Part shown: one piece after another, positions 27,001 through 42,000 of the stretch
Layout: every line of letters starts with the position of its first letter
Numbering within the stretch: position 1 is the first letter of the stretch
Assembly: GCA_907163375.1 (NCBI GenBank)
Contig: CAJQUW010005765.1
Location: forward strand, 62,001 to 126,000
DNA: 64,000 nt
Reading direction: 5' to 3'
Source: Prostheceraeus crozeri
Lineage: Eukaryota > Platyhelminthes > Polycladida > Euryleptidae
The notes under the pieces: generated by a model
The model's input: the letters and a program-made list of their open reading frames with translations, nothing else
What the model was told of the DNA's origin: nothing
Database searches by the model: none
Position numbers and translations under genes: made by a program

Positions 27001-30000
27001 GAAAAGAAAATTTCAAAGCGATTAAATCCAACTTTATGTGACAATTCTGAAACTTCCCTACAGCATCGTTTAAGCTTTTATCATTTAGAGATCACAGTGC
27101 ACTGGAAACATAAGCAATGTCTTTTCATTTCATAAAATCTATTTCGTCATGAAGTAGCGTCGTCCTTGCAATTTAATTGCCTGAATGAATTCTCTACCAC
27201 AGCAGTATATTCGACTATTCGATTCTTTTGTAGTATATTTCACATATCATTTATAAAACCACATGCTCATTGTTCGAATAATTTTGCACGGTGTACATGT
27301 ATAGGCAGGAGAAATTAATAAGAAGTTTTATCGGTCGCATGTAGCGATAATACACTATACAGAAATGTCTTTCTCATTCACCTGATGATGCGCACAGGTT
27401 GTGCATGAAATATTGTGTCCTCTGTTCTTTTGGGATTTAGGATCAAAAGAAGACCAATGTCACAAGTTCACGGCATTTGTTATATCTTCAAGAAACAACC
27501 ACTTTTCAACTAGAAACAGCTAGCCAAAGACGACATCTTTCACTGTCTTTGCAGCTAGCTATTTTCTGCTATTCTCCAAATTTGAATTAGCATGCTCTAA
27601 AGAACATTTCGCACGAGTCACATTTTTGGACATTGAAAACATATAAGTACTTACACGTGTCAACCACATAATGATTGTCTTCAATTAAATCGGTATCGCA
27701 GTTTATCATTTTGCGAGGAATGACCAATACCGTTGATGTCTGGTAGAAGTATGTTGTATTTTTGAAATAGCTTAATTTTATATAAGATGAAAGTACGGTA
27801 TTTAACAAAGTTGCGAATTCAGAATACCAATAATCTATTGGAAAATTGCAACCGGTAACTTGATGACTCTGCCATCTCTTCATGAAGTGGGCAAATTTCA
27901 TCAGCGATTATTATCTGAGCATTTAATTCACGTTTCTTTATGCTTTCACAAAAATCTGTGCATGAACTATTTTCAATGATACTGTAAATTGTGTTCCTTG
28001 TAACGAATTAGGGACTATACTGTATATTTGAGTTTCTTTCTATTAAATATAACAAATCCGGCTGGTATCCTTTCACTCTTCAATTTTCTCCTTAAGTAAT
28101 TTCAAATGGCTGTTTCATGTTTCATAATTCCATTTTCCTTCTACAAGCGTTGGAGCATTGGGTCGAATGTAGGTGCCGCAATTTATCTCTGTTGATTTCG
28201 AATATCATCACAATAATATGCCAGTAGCTCATTGTTTTCTCTTCCTTTTGGACGGAGTTTCTGCATTGATTGACATGTTCAGAATGGGCGACACTTGGCC
28301 ATCGTGTCCTGGGATTCCTTGTTGGTATGGATTCCTTTAGAAGAATTCTTTCAAACCACTTTTTCATGATCTCATTACTCTTTACAAAATATTTATGTCA
28401 ACTGTTGCAATCTTGAGCTCAGTATTTACTTTACCACTTTCACATTTTGTCATCTGATTTTGCAACAAAGTAGCTGATAAACATGAATGCTGGACTCTGA
28501 TGTACGCAAAAATTTTGAACTTTGCTTGGCTGACAGTCCAGGTGTTATATATCTAGGAGTCCATGGCATTATCTATATAAAGGCTCAAATCAAAATTTGA
28601 ATGGATAACATAATTTGCGCTATTCATTAGTCTGCTTCCGTAATTTGATATGATGGAGGAAGTTTCAGGAAACAAAGCATCAAAAGATGAACCTCTGTTC
28701 ATTTGTTTGTAATAAATCTGCAGTAGTGACAGAAAGAGAAACGATAAAACCTACTAAAGATAATTCAAAGAAATGCAAAGCATATGAGCATCACTAAATG
28801 TGTGTCGAACAAAACGACCATCTCCATATCCCTATCTTCATTATAATGTCTTTATTTTTCTGAGATAGTTGAGTCTACTACACTACTTTGCCTATTTCGA
28901 ATGACGCTAGATTATGAGTTAGATAGCGGATGTTGACTTGACAATAAAAAGAAGTAGTTGGATAATACAGACTATGTTTGTAACTTGAGACTGGTGGGAA
29001 AAAGTCCTTCAGATCTCATGTGGGACTGGAAACGAAAACTCCATCGGTCTTTCATATGCTCAAATGAGTCTGGGAAAGTACGCATCTTCATCCGTTAAAG
29101 ACAAGTAGATTCTAGATATCTTTTCTGTTTTACTTTTAAGAAAGCAAAAACAGAATTTTTAAACAGTGAGTAATTTCTCTAACTGTTTGCATTTACCACC
29201 CACCCTTCTCAAATTTATCTACGCCGAATTCACGGAGGTGCAGAGAATGCTAAAATATGTAGACTTCTTAAATTCGTCACTGAAAGTCATACAAGTGCAT
29301 GTACTTTGTCTTACTGGAGCCTTCTTCATTCAGTTTGGGAAACAACTTCCCTTCAAACAGTGGATAACATGGGGGAATGGTTGTATGTCCGCGTGTTCAT
29401 TAGATCCAGGTTCCGATCCGCTTTTGAACTACCTAAATAGTGGCGCTTGTAGGTAGTGCTCACTGAATACTGAAATACTACTCGCCGATAGAAGCTACAG
29501 CCGAGTTCTAGACGCCTGTACATAGCCTGGTTTGCCCGGGTCGTCCGGGAGCGTAGTGGTACCCTGGTGGAGGAAATGCCACCGAAACAATTTCCGCATC
29601 CACACTGAATGGAGGCGGTAAATTCACCAAATCTTCTATTACCTTGATGGAAAGTCATGCGACAAGGCTCTCATGCCAACCCAGGTAGAAAGGGTTGGAG
29701 CAATATCCGGTCAACATTAGTAACTGCTTACCCCTGTCTTATATTCCCGGACCTGGTAAAGGTGCAACATGTGCCCTCATCCTTTTAAATCACCGTGTGT
29801 TGACTCACCTCGACGCAGGATCTGGAGCAGTACGAATATTATCTGCAGACTTCTCAAAGGCCTTCGACAAACTAAATCATTCATCGATTGTCTCGGCGTG
29901 CATTTGACTGGGCTTACCGCTGCAGGCATGCCATTGGATCCAGGACTTTCTTTCCAACCGGACCCAAAGTGTGAAATTCAATGGTGATTTTTCCCCAACA

Positions 30001-33000
30001 TCTCCAGTTACAATCGGTGTTCCCCACGGCAGCGTCATTGGGCCAGTGCTGTTTTGCATAGCCGTCGACCACTACAGTCCGCAATTAAACAACTCCAAGC
30101 TTATTCGTTATGCTGATGACTTCTCTCTTCTGCACTTCATCAACAACTCTAGCGAAGACAGACTTCAAGCTGAGTGGGATGCCCTGGAGTTTTGGTCGAA
30201 AGACATAGGACTCCCACTCAATGATGAAAAGTGTAATATTATGGACATAATTACAATCGAAAGTCTTAATCTCGCCAGTGTGTCCTTTCGCGGGTTGACA
30301 GCCTCTCACCGCTTGGTGTTATCCTTAGCACTGATTTGTGTTGGGACTGTCATGTGACTACAGTCATAAAATCAGCGTCGCGCAAAATGTTTATCATTCG
30401 CAACTTACGAAGATCAGGATGTCCGAAGGAGTGCATATTCAACGTCTACATTTCCTGCATCCGCAGCATTTTGCTGTATGCCTTTCCTGCCTTTTGCAAC
30501 TTGCCTGAGACTGTTTACCCAGCTCGAAAATGTTGAGCGGAGGGCGCTTCGGGTTGCCGGAATGTCGGTGGATGCCAAGAACGATACCCTAAGGACCGCC
30601 GGTGAGAAGCTATGTGACAACCTATTCTTACAGATGGCATCCAACGACGCCCATTCCCTCCGCAGTATTTTCTACCTCGCCCATTAAGATCGAGGTTGAA
30701 TCTCCCCATTATGCGGCCTAAAGCACGCTGCAAAAGACTCGGCAGATCCTTCATCAAGTACTGCCCTTAGCCCAATTTTCTTAATATCTTTCTCTTTTTC
30801 CATGTAATGTGCTTATCGATTTATTTTAGACAATAAAGATCAGTCCATTCTATTCATGAAGATAGGTACTTTGACTTTGTACATGCAAGCAAATGACAGC
30901 AAAAGAATTCGAGCACTATGATGTAGACTAATCCGTGCATAAGCTTGAGCTAGCCCAGACCTGGGACTGGAAAAGCTTGGACATCATGTTCACAATCCTA
31001 CGCTCGGGCTCAAATTTTTCCTGAAACCGAACCATCTGGAAAATATGTTACAGGCACTATAGCTGCTTTGGATAATTCTTGTGTAACAACCGCCTTGAAC
31101 CCTCCTACAAAGAAAATCCAACATCACCAGACGGAAACAGATGGATTCAACAGAAGTGAACCGATTGGAGATTTTTCGAATCAAGTCGTATCTCAAAGAT
31201 TCACATGTCCCAAACATAAGCGGTTTACCAAGGACCAGAACGTTATCTCATCAAAACCAATGATGTCACGATTGCTCATTTTAGTGTTCTGAAATCGGTT
31301 TGTCTCCGTCATTAATTTAGATTTATACCGTAGAAGTGAAAACCATACCCAAATTGATACACACACTCGTTTTCGTGAATATGAAATTAAATTAGTTTTA
31401 TATTTGTCCCACATTTAGCAGTGAGCACATTACAGGGAAATACAACGAAGCATAGGCCGCAAGAGACTGCAAACATCACATCATCTAGAAACTTTCCCGA
31501 TTTTCTTCTTTCATGAAATCTTACTACAGTTAGTGAACAGCTCGTAAATGCAGATAAAAAAGACGGAAAATTTCAAAAACACATCCACACACGCGTGTGT
31601 GCTTACGCAGAGTCTCTGAATGGGGCGCTAAATAGTTTGTTTCCTTCAATCCTTCAAACACTCAGAGTATTCTGCACTCACGACTTAAAGAAGAAGAAGA
31701 TGATGATCATAGCATTAAGATGTCATAGGATCAGAGAACAAGATTCCATCTCCTTCCTTGGATTGGCGGCTACGAAAGACTTGTCATTGAAACCGTGCAT
31801 CCAGTCCATCGGCAGGCAGCTCAACGCATTGGTAGTCTCTATCGTGCCAGCAGCTATCTTCCACCACAGACTGTCTGCTATCTTTACAAGTCCACTATTC
31901 GTCCTCTGATGGAGTATTGTTGTCATCTGTAGGCAGGCCCCCCACAAACGCATCGCAACCTCCTTCAGCGGGTTGAAAAACGTGTCAAGAATCTCATTGG
32001 TGAAAACATGCTAGCAAGTTGCAGCCGCTCTCCGTCAGACGGGATGTTGCTTCACTCAGTCTCTTCTACAGGTACTATTTCGGTAGAAGCAGCTCTGCAG
32101 TAAATGAGTGCGTACCCAAACCTAAGATCTTCTCCAGAAGCACACGCAGAGCTAATGCACTCACATGCTATCATGTGAGCTTAGAACGCGCACGTACTGT
32201 GAGTCGCTCGAAAAGCTTTTTTGTTCACACGGCAAAGCTTTGGAATCAGCTTCCCCAGACCACTTTCCTTGACCAATACAATCTTGATACTTTCAAGAAC
32301 AGGGCGAACAGGTTTCTGATGGGGACAGCTTAATCAGATTAGAAGGTCTGTTTTCTTATATTTATTAAAAGTACAATTTATTACATTATTACAATTATTA
32401 CAATTTATTCATGGCTCAAGCTGTGCTAGGTATGAAAATTCTGTAAAAAATACTGTTATCAAATCAGGTCAACAATCGATTGACATCCAAATAGAAAATC
32501 ATCAACCTTATCAAAACATGATCTGACTCGACCTGTCGTAAACCAGCAATAATTTTGTTATCTGAACAACGACATAAAACGAACAAATGGATGGTGCAAA
32601 ATCTCGATTACACGCCATCCAAAATGTTACTCAAAATTATCATTCAGCATTACATAAATATGCATAATCACACGCAAATTTGAATTTAAACATCAAAGTA
32701 GAGAGTCAAGTGAGAATCAGAAGCGAACAAGGCAGATAATTTGGGTCAACGCTTTTTGAACAACACTCGTTGACGGACACTTCAGGGATGGCAGCAGATA
32801 AAGGAATATAACTGCATGAAAAAAGGAAAATGCCTTTTGCAAAACAAATGTCCGGCAAATAACATTGCGTATGACGCCCAAATAAATTTTCCAGTTAACT
32901 ATATTTAGAGATGATGGCTTTTAAGCCTGCACATGAACATGAAACATTACAACTAGAATTATGAGATCTCTGGAATCGTCCTTCACCTTACTCAATCGTT

Positions 33001-36000
33001 CCCCTAAGCCTAAGACGCCCAAATTATATGCAAGGATCAGAATAGAAAATATGAGTATTTGCCAGAGCTCATTCAAGCTCAGATATGCTAACCACAAGAT
33101 GTCGCTTTCTCATGACAAATGCTACCATGAAACTAAATTGTCTAAAGAATATTACCAACCTCCTGGGGAAGTGTTCTATGTAAATCTCTAATCCGACAAT
33201 TTGCAATGTCCCATAGCTTGTCTATGCTGTTACTGTACTTCCAATAAGTGACATTTATGATCATAGAAATTAACAATACCATAGAAAGTCCTAGAATGGA
33301 AATTGCATGAAAATTATGGCACACGCCGGGGGAACTTAGTTGCGGCAAAATGGTAATTGTGCGATCTGGCTTCCATGTTTACTGATTGACATTCATATTT
33401 ATCAAGTCAATTTGTGATCTGTATTGTTGCCCCTTGTCCAAAGATCATGTACACAAAAGCAATAGAGAATTTGCGAAATACTGCAGCGACAGGATGACAA
33501 AGAAGGAAATCTTTTAAAATGTTCTGTACGTTCATCATTTTGAAATATCGCTCCGATAATCAATCAAGAGTATAATCAGACTCTTACGCAACTTGCAATG
33601 TCGATTTACAGAACATGCATTGCTCCAGTTTGAAATTAGAGGCCAAGAAATCTTACAGTATTCATTTTACTTTGAAGGATTCCCTTGTTCAATATATTTG
33701 AACAATTTTCAAAACCTTTGCATGCTTTCGAATATCAGCTTCGAAAATATCATCACACTATATCACATAAGCCATTCAATGACTAATTGATAAGTTCCAC
33801 TGACATTTTTATTTATCTGAGTGATGATTGTCGGCAAAGAAGCTTCCAGTGTGTTTATTCTAGAAAAGCGCTAGGCTTCTTAACTCCCTAACGGAGAAAT
33901 CATCCAATAATTAGAAATTTTATCTGTGAATTCTTGAGATGTTCTTACAACCAGCACACCGACCACTTTCAATTATGACTTTGTGAACCAATTTTCAATT
34001 CGTATTCCAGTGTTGAAAAATTGGAAGATAGTTGTCAATGACTGCTACAAATAGACACACTGTATTAATCCATGGAATAGTAGGCTATTTCACATGAAAC
34101 AATGCCGCCATCTCACTTGCAATTCTCTTCATGAAACTCCTCCAATTTGCTGTCAACAACTTCCACAGCCAACTTGGCAAATAGTTTGACTATGATACAA
34201 TGTTTTAGATCGAATCTGATCTACAAACCATAGATTTTTCCATGTGCCATCATTGTACATAGGCAAGATATCCAACTTCCATTCTAGTGTATTATTATCT
34301 ACTTCTATGCCTAAATGTGAGCCACGGCCTCACTTCATCGCTATGGTACATTTGGTTAATATCGGTACGGAAATTTGTCAAATAGTATTGATTGATTCCA
34401 TAGATAACCTCCAACACTATGGCATTCACTGCAACATGTTGCTTTTATCTATGGTATTATCAACTTTCTCCATCGATTCTCAAAATTGATGTCACCAACT
34501 CAAACGGTTGATGTTATTTGATATCAACTGTTTCAGATAGTGACATCAAATTATGCAGTATCAGCTACTTTGTTGTCTGGTGTCGGTTGATAGTTTTTAG
34601 GTATGAACTGCTTCGCCTACAGCTCATCGGTTTATATCACGCCATAGCTCGTCCATAAAAAGCAGTATAAACCTCAAAAGCTAGCTATAACTATATATTG
34701 GAGACTGAAGGAGACATGTTTCAACCCGATAGTAAAGTGGAAGATCAAAATGTTGCAAACCCTTCAACCAAGCAATGAAAAGGTGCAATTGCCTCAGCGG
34801 TAAGTTTTTCGTCTTGGACCAGGCTGGAGACAATTTGCTCAACAAACGGAAGAACTTGTTTCCAAATAAATTTAATTTTGTATGTCTATTAAGTGCAAAA
34901 GTCAAGAAAAATACCAAATACCTAAAGATTGTTGTTCAAGGGGCAACGAAGGAAAGTTGAGAAGGAGCGCGAAGCTTACCAAATACCTGTGAAAGGGCGC
35001 CTATTTCACAGTCGTGTGTAAATCACCAATTTACTGTGATTTCAAGTCCACAAGTGGTCAAATTTTTGCATCCTTTCTATTTTTGGGAATCATAAACATA
35101 ACTTTATTGTCAAAATAACGTCACAGTCAAATCATTTGTTTACTCTATTTTGTGAAAGTATCAGGGTGCCGAAGAGCTCTGGCAGCACGCCTTGGGTCTT
35201 CATTAGGACGCCTTGGATCTTCATGAGGACGCCTTGGATATTCATGAGGACGCCTTGGATCTTCATGAGGACGCCTTGGATCTTCATGAGGATGCCTTGG
35301 ATCTACATGAGGATGCCTTCGATCTTCATCAGGACGCCTTGTATCTTCATCAGGACGCCTTGTATCTTCATGAGGACGCCTTGTATCTTCATGAGTGTGC
35401 CTTGGATCTTCAAGAGGACGCCTTGGATCTTCATGAGGACGCCTTGAATCTTCATGAGGACGCCTTGAATCTTCATGAGGACGCCTTGGATCTTCATGAG
35501 GACGCCTTGGATCTTCATGAGGACGCCTTCGATCTTCATGAGGACGCCTTCGATCTTCATGAGGACGCCTTCGATCTTCATGAGTACGGCTTGGATCTTC
35601 ATGAGTACGGCTTGGATCTTCATGAGTACGGCTTGGATCTTCATGATGGCGGCTTGGATCTTCATTAGGGTGCCTTGGATCTTCATGAGGACGCCTTGGA
35701 TCTTCATGAGGACGCCTTGGATCTTCATGAGGACGCCTTGGATCTTCATGAGGACGCCTTGGATCTTCATGAGGACGCCTTGGATCTTCATGAGGACGCC
35801 TTGGATCTTCATGAGGATGCCTTGGATATTCATGAGGATGCCTTGGATATTCATGAGGACGCCTTGGATATTCATGAGGACGCCTTGGATCTTCATGAGG
35901 GCGCCTTGGATCTTCATGAGGGCGCCTTGGATCTTCATGAGGGCGCCTTGGATCTTCATGAGGGCGCCTTGGATCTTCATGAGGGCGCCTTGGATCTTCA

Positions 36001-39000
36001 TGAGGGCGCCTTGGATCTTCATGAGGACGCCTTGGATCTTCATGAGGACGCCTTGGATCTTCATTAGGGTGCCTTGGATCTTCATTAGGGTGCCTTGGAT
36101 CTTCATGAGGATGCCTTGGATCTTCATGAGGACGCCATGGATCTTCATGAGGACGCCTTGGATCTTCATGAGGACGCCTTGGATCTTCATGAGGACGCCT
36201 TGGATCTTCATGAGGACGCCTTGGATCTTCATGAGGACGCCTTGGATCTACATGAGGACGCCTTGGATCTACATGAGGACGACTTGGATCTTCATGAGGA
36301 CGACTTGGATCTTCATGAGGACGACTTGGATCTTCATGAGTATGCCTTGGATATTCATGAGAACGCCTTGGATATTCATGAGAACGCCTTGGATATTCAT
36401 CAGGACGCCTTGGATCTTCATCAGGGCGCCTTGGATCTTCATGAGGACGCCTTGGATCTTCATGAGGACGCCTTGGATCTTCATGAGGACGCCTTGGATC
36501 TTCATGAGGACGCCTTGGATCTTCATGAGGACGCCGTGGATCTTCATGAGGACGCCTTGGATCTTCATGAGGACGCCTTGGATCTTCATGAGGCCGCCAT
36601 GCATCTTCATGAGGCCGCCATGCATCTTCATTAGGGTGCCTTGGATCTTCATTAGGGTGCCTTGGATCTTCATTAGGGTGCCTTGGATCTTCATTAGGGC
36701 GCCTTGGATCTTCATTAGGGTGCCTTGGATCTTCATTAGGGTGCCTTGGATCTTCATGAGGACGCCTTGGATCTCCATGAGGGCGCCTTGGATCTTCATG
36801 AGGACGCCTTGGATCTTCATGAGGACGCCTTGGATCTTCATGAGGACGCCTTGGATCTTCATGAGGACGCCTTGGATCTTCATGAGGACGCCTTGGATCT
36901 TCATGAGGACGCCTTGGATCTTCATGAGGACGCCTTGGATCTTCATGAGGACGCCTTGGATCTTCATGAGGACGCCTTGGATCTTCATTAGGGTGCCTTG
37001 GATCTTCATGAGGAAGCCTTGGATCTTCATGAGGACGCCTTGGATCTTCATGAGGACGCCTTGGATCTTCATGAGGACGCCTTGGATCTTCATGAGGACG
37101 CCTTGGATCTTCATGAGGACGCCTTGGATCTTCATGAGAACGCCTTGGATCTTCATGAGAACGCCTTGGATCTTCATCAGGGCGCCTTGGATCTTCATGA
37201 GGACGCCTTGGATCTTCATGAGGACGCCTTGGATCTTCATGAGGGCGCCTTGGATCTTCATGAGGGCGCCTTGGATCTTCATGAGGACGCCTTGGATCTT
37301 CATGAGGACGCCTTGGATCTTCATGAGGACGCCTTGGATCTTCATGAGGACGCCTTGGATCTTCATGAGGACGGCTTGGATCTTCATGAGGGCGCCTTGG
37401 ATCTTCATGAGGACGCCTTGGATCTTCATGAGGACCTCTTGGATCTTCATGAGTGTGCCTTGGATCTTCATGAGTGTGCCTTGGATCTTCATGAGGACGC
37501 CTTGGATCTTCATGAGGACGCCTTGGATCTTCATGGGGGCGCCTTGGATCTTCATCAGGGCGCCTTGGATCTTCATGGGGGCGCCTTGGATCTTCATCAA
37601 GGCGCCTTGGATCTTCATCAGGGCGCCTTGGGTCTTCATGAGGACGCCTTGGATCTTCATGAGGACGCCTTGGATCTTCATGAGGACGCCTTGGATCTTC
37701 ATGAGGACGCCTTGGATCTTCATGAGGACGCCTTGGATCTTCATGAGGACGCCTTGGATCTTCATGAGGACGCCTTGGATCTTCATGAGGACGCCTTGGA
37801 TCTTCATGAGGACGCCTTGGATGTTCATGAGGACGCCTTGGATGTTCATGAGGACGCCTTGGATCTTCATGAGGACGCCTTGGATCTTCATGAGGACGCC
37901 TTGGATCTTCATGAGGACGACTTGGATCTTCATGAGGACGCCTTGGGTCTTCATGAGGACGCCTTGGATCTTCATGAGGATGCCTTGGATCTTCATGAGG
38001 ACGCCTTGGATCTTCATGAGGACGCCTTGGATCTTCATGAGGGCGCCTTGGATCTTCATGAGGTCGCCTTGGGTCTTCATGAGGACGCCTTGGGTCTTCA
38101 TGAGGATGCCTTGGATCTTCATGAGGATGCCTTGGATCTTCATGAGGACGCCTTGGATCTTCATGAGGACGCCTTGGATCTTCATGAGGACGCCTTGGAT
38201 CTTCATGAGGACGCCTTGGATCTTCATGAGGGTGCCTTGGATCTTCATGAGGACGCCTTGGATCTTCATGAGGACGCCTTGGATCTTCATGAGGACGCCT
38301 TGGATCTTCATGAGGGCGCCTTGGATCTTCATGAGGATGCCTTGGATCTTCATGAGGACGCCTTGGATCTTCATGAGGGTGCCTTGGATCTTCATGAGGA
38401 CGCCTTGGATCTTCATGAGGACGCCTTGGATCTTCATGAGGACGCCTTGGATCTTCATGAGGACGCCTTGGATCTTCATGAGGACGCCTTGGATCTTCAT
38501 GAGGACGCCTTGGATCTTCATGAGGACGCCTTGGATCTTCATGAGGACGCCTTGGATCTTCATTAGGGTGCCTTGGATCTTCATTAGGGTGCCTTGGATC
38601 TTCATTAGGGTGCCTTGGATCTTCATGAGGACGCCTTGGATCTTCATGAGGACGCCTTGGGTCTTCATGAGGACGCCTTGGATCTTCATGAGGACGCCTT
38701 GGATCTTCATGAGGACACCTTGGATCTTCATGAGGACGCCTTGGATCTTCATGTGGACGCCTTTGATCTACATGAGGACGCCTTGGATCTTCATGAGGAC
38801 GCCTTGGATCTTCATGAGGACGCCTTGGATCTTCATGAGGACGCCTTGGATCTTCATGAGGACGCCTTGGATCTTCATGAGGACGCCTTGGATCTTCATG
38901 AGGACGCCTTGGATCTTCATGAGGACGCCTTGGATCTTCATGAGGACGCCTTGGATCTTCATGAGGACGCCTTGGATCTTCATGAGGACGCCTTGGATCT

Positions 39001-42000
39001 TCATGAGGACGCCTTGGATCTTCATGAGGACGCCTTGGATCTTCATGAGGACGCCTTGGATCTTCATGAGGACGCCTTGGATCTTCATGAGGACGCCTTG
39101 GATCTTCATGAGGATGCCTTGGATCTTCATGAGGACGCCTTGGATCTTCATGAGGACGCCTTGGATCTTCATGAGGGCGCCTTGGATCTTCATGAGGTCG
39201 CCTTGGATCTTCATGAGGACGCCTTGGATCTTCATGAGGACGCCTTGGATCTTCATGAGGACGCCTTGGATCTTCATGAGGACGCCTTGGATCTTCATGA
39301 GGACGCCTTGGATCTTCATGAGGACGCCTTGGATCTTCATGAGGACGCCTTGGATCTTCATGAGGGTGCCTTGGATCTTCATGAGGACGCCTTGGATCTT
39401 CATGAGGACGCCTTGGATCTTCATGAGGACGCCTTGGATCTTTTCATGAGGACGCCTTGGATCTTCATGAGGACAGCCTTTGATCTTCATGAGGACGCCT
39501 TGGATCTTCATGAGGACGCCTTGGATCTTCATGAGGACGCCTTGGATCTTCATGAGGACGCCTTGGATCTTCATGAGGACGCCTTGGATCTTCATGAGGT
39601 CGCCTTGGATCTTCATGAGGACGCCTTGGATCTTCATGAGGACGCCTTGGATCTTCATGAGGACGCCTTGGATCTTCATGAGGACGCCTTGGATCTTCAT
39701 GAGGACGCCTTGGATCTTCATGAGGACGCCTTGGATCTTCATGAGGACGCCTTGGATCTTCATGAGGACGCCTTGGATCTTCATGAGGACGCCTTGGATC
39801 TTCATGAGGACGCCTTGGATCTTCATGAGGACGCCTTGGATCTTCATGAGACGCCTTGGATCTTCATGATGACGCCTTGGATCTTCATGAGGGTGCCTTG
39901 GATCTTCATGAGGACGCCTTGGATCTTCATGTGGACGCCTTGGATCTTCATGAGGACGCCTTGGATCTTCATGAGGACGCCTTGGATCTTCATTAGGGTG
40001 CCTTGGATCTTCATGAGGACGCCTTGGATCTTCATGAGGACGCCTTGGATCTTCATGAGGTCATCTTAGAGCCTGGGAAGCCGCCTGAAAGACTGATGAG
40101 GACAAGCTTGAGGTAGATTAGGGCTTTCATGACAACAAACCTCTCTCGCCGCTTGTTCAACTTCATCAGTGAAGTGATGATGGACTCTTGCTTGGAGCGG
40201 CTGCATGTCAGTTACTAAGCAAGAGCTAGTTGAAGCAGGAATAGCACGTGAAGCATGTTTGTTGTTCAGACAACTCGTGCAGGCTCCTGAAAATTTTAAA
40301 CTCAAGCCCGGCATCATTAATTCGAGCTTCCTTTCTCTTCCACTTCCACGCATGGGTCTACGCATAGTCTACGTTTATATAAGAGTTGGTCAACATTATG
40401 GTGCTCCAGCGCCTCTGTTGTCCTGCACTGACATGTACCAAGCACCTGCACTGACCTAAAGTGACGAATTTAGAAATCATGCTTTAGCCAAATGTGTTTT
40501 CGCTTGAAAATCAAGATAGCATCCATTGATGAAAACTTGTACTTTCCTCAGAATTTAAGTAGAGAAACGATCGATGGAGGTTACGCTTCCACTCAAGGGT
40601 GAGATCCAAAGGACTGCTTTAAACAGGCCTGAGCTTGTAAACCTAAGCCTTAATAAAGCTTATCTTGGCAAAACAGGGTCAATGGGAAGTCCTATGTAAG
40701 TCAACATGCACTATCAAACTCATAATCTAGCGTCTATATGTCATTCGAAATTGTTTGACTGCTGTTTACTGATTGCCAAAGTGTCACTGTAACAGGCTTC
40801 AATGTGGCAGGACTTAGTAGGTTAGGGGCCGAAACCTTGCTTAATGCAGCCACATGGTTCCCCTCTGATGACTCCATACATAGCAAATTTAATTTTGGTT
40901 TCCTAGATTTCTTATTTTCACCATTTGTTATTTTTAAGTTAGCTTCTCGTCAAGTCCATGACGGACTCTTGTTTTAGTTCTTAGATTGTAAAAATAATAT
41001 CGATTATAAGTTTTAATTTATTTCTCTTCCTGTGTTAAGTTGGGTCGGCTAGTCTTTATTCGTATTTTAATCCCAACTCTGTACTGGAGTAGGTTACTCT
41101 ATATAGTTAGTATTAATTTGTATTCATTCGTTCATGACTTTTAATTACCTTATTATTTACAGGATTCTCCACTAGGGTAGTTGCTTAACTTTGATATCTT
41201 CCGTTTCCTGAATCCTTCGAATTATTTTGACCATGTCGTGTCTTAATTCGATTATTCGCTAACGAGATAGTTGGCTATATGAATCACAAACTATGCTAAA
41301 GTATGAAAATATAGGCTAGTTTCCTACTATTCCACTCGACTCTTTGCTGATTCACAGCTCCCTTTTTATTTGATTATCTTCTTTAGTAGTCTCTTGCTTC
41401 TTAAGTGCTTGGCCTAGCGATCTCTTGGTCCACTGGTCGAGCACCGAAAGTGTCAGTGGAAGTCGGCAGGAAGGGCATCCGGGTTAAAAGATCACAACAC
41501 TCCAGGTAAAAATCTTACCGTGTAAGCACCGTCCAATCCCAAGTGTGAGGAGTAGTAACGTTAAGCTATCGCACACATGCACACACAATACCTACATACA
41601 ACGTTTCTTGATGAAGGATTACTCGCATGTTCAAGATGACGTCCACAAAAAGTGAGATTCATGACTTTTTATGCATGATAAGAACCAGATGACACTGCAG
41701 TTCATCGGTCCGTTGAAAAGCATGGCAAAAGTAAACGCGTCTATCTTTTAGAGCATGATAGAATTGGCTCCTGAAAAAGTTTTCCCAAGCCGACTTGTTT
41801 ACAGGAAATCCAATAACTTGTTTACCAATATATTTGAGAATAAAGTACCAGCTTCAGATTGAAATTTTCAGACGGCTGCATGAATTAGAAAGCTCCAATT
41901 CAAGGTCAAGGTAGTTTATCATCAAGATCTTTGCCGATTCTGCACTTTAAACTTTAGCTGATGTATGTTTACACCACGTGATGTGTGTTTAGTCACGATT

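Noticed and set aside
27587..28367. Minus-strand ORFs 28367-28122 and 27901-27587 as exons of a nested gene
   Set aside because: One good donor is present, but no acceptor pair, family motif or phase-consistent join was found.
35475..39449. 1324-codon ORF of MRTPWIF heptads (and DLHEDAL, MKIQGVL frames)
   Set aside because: The frames are open only because the 21-bp unit has no stop in them. Three frames on two strands are open at once, which argues for a minisatellite by-product rather than a gene.
35185..40064. CRISPR-like array
   Set aside because: Units are contiguous with no unique spacers, the setting is eukaryotic, and there are no cas genes.
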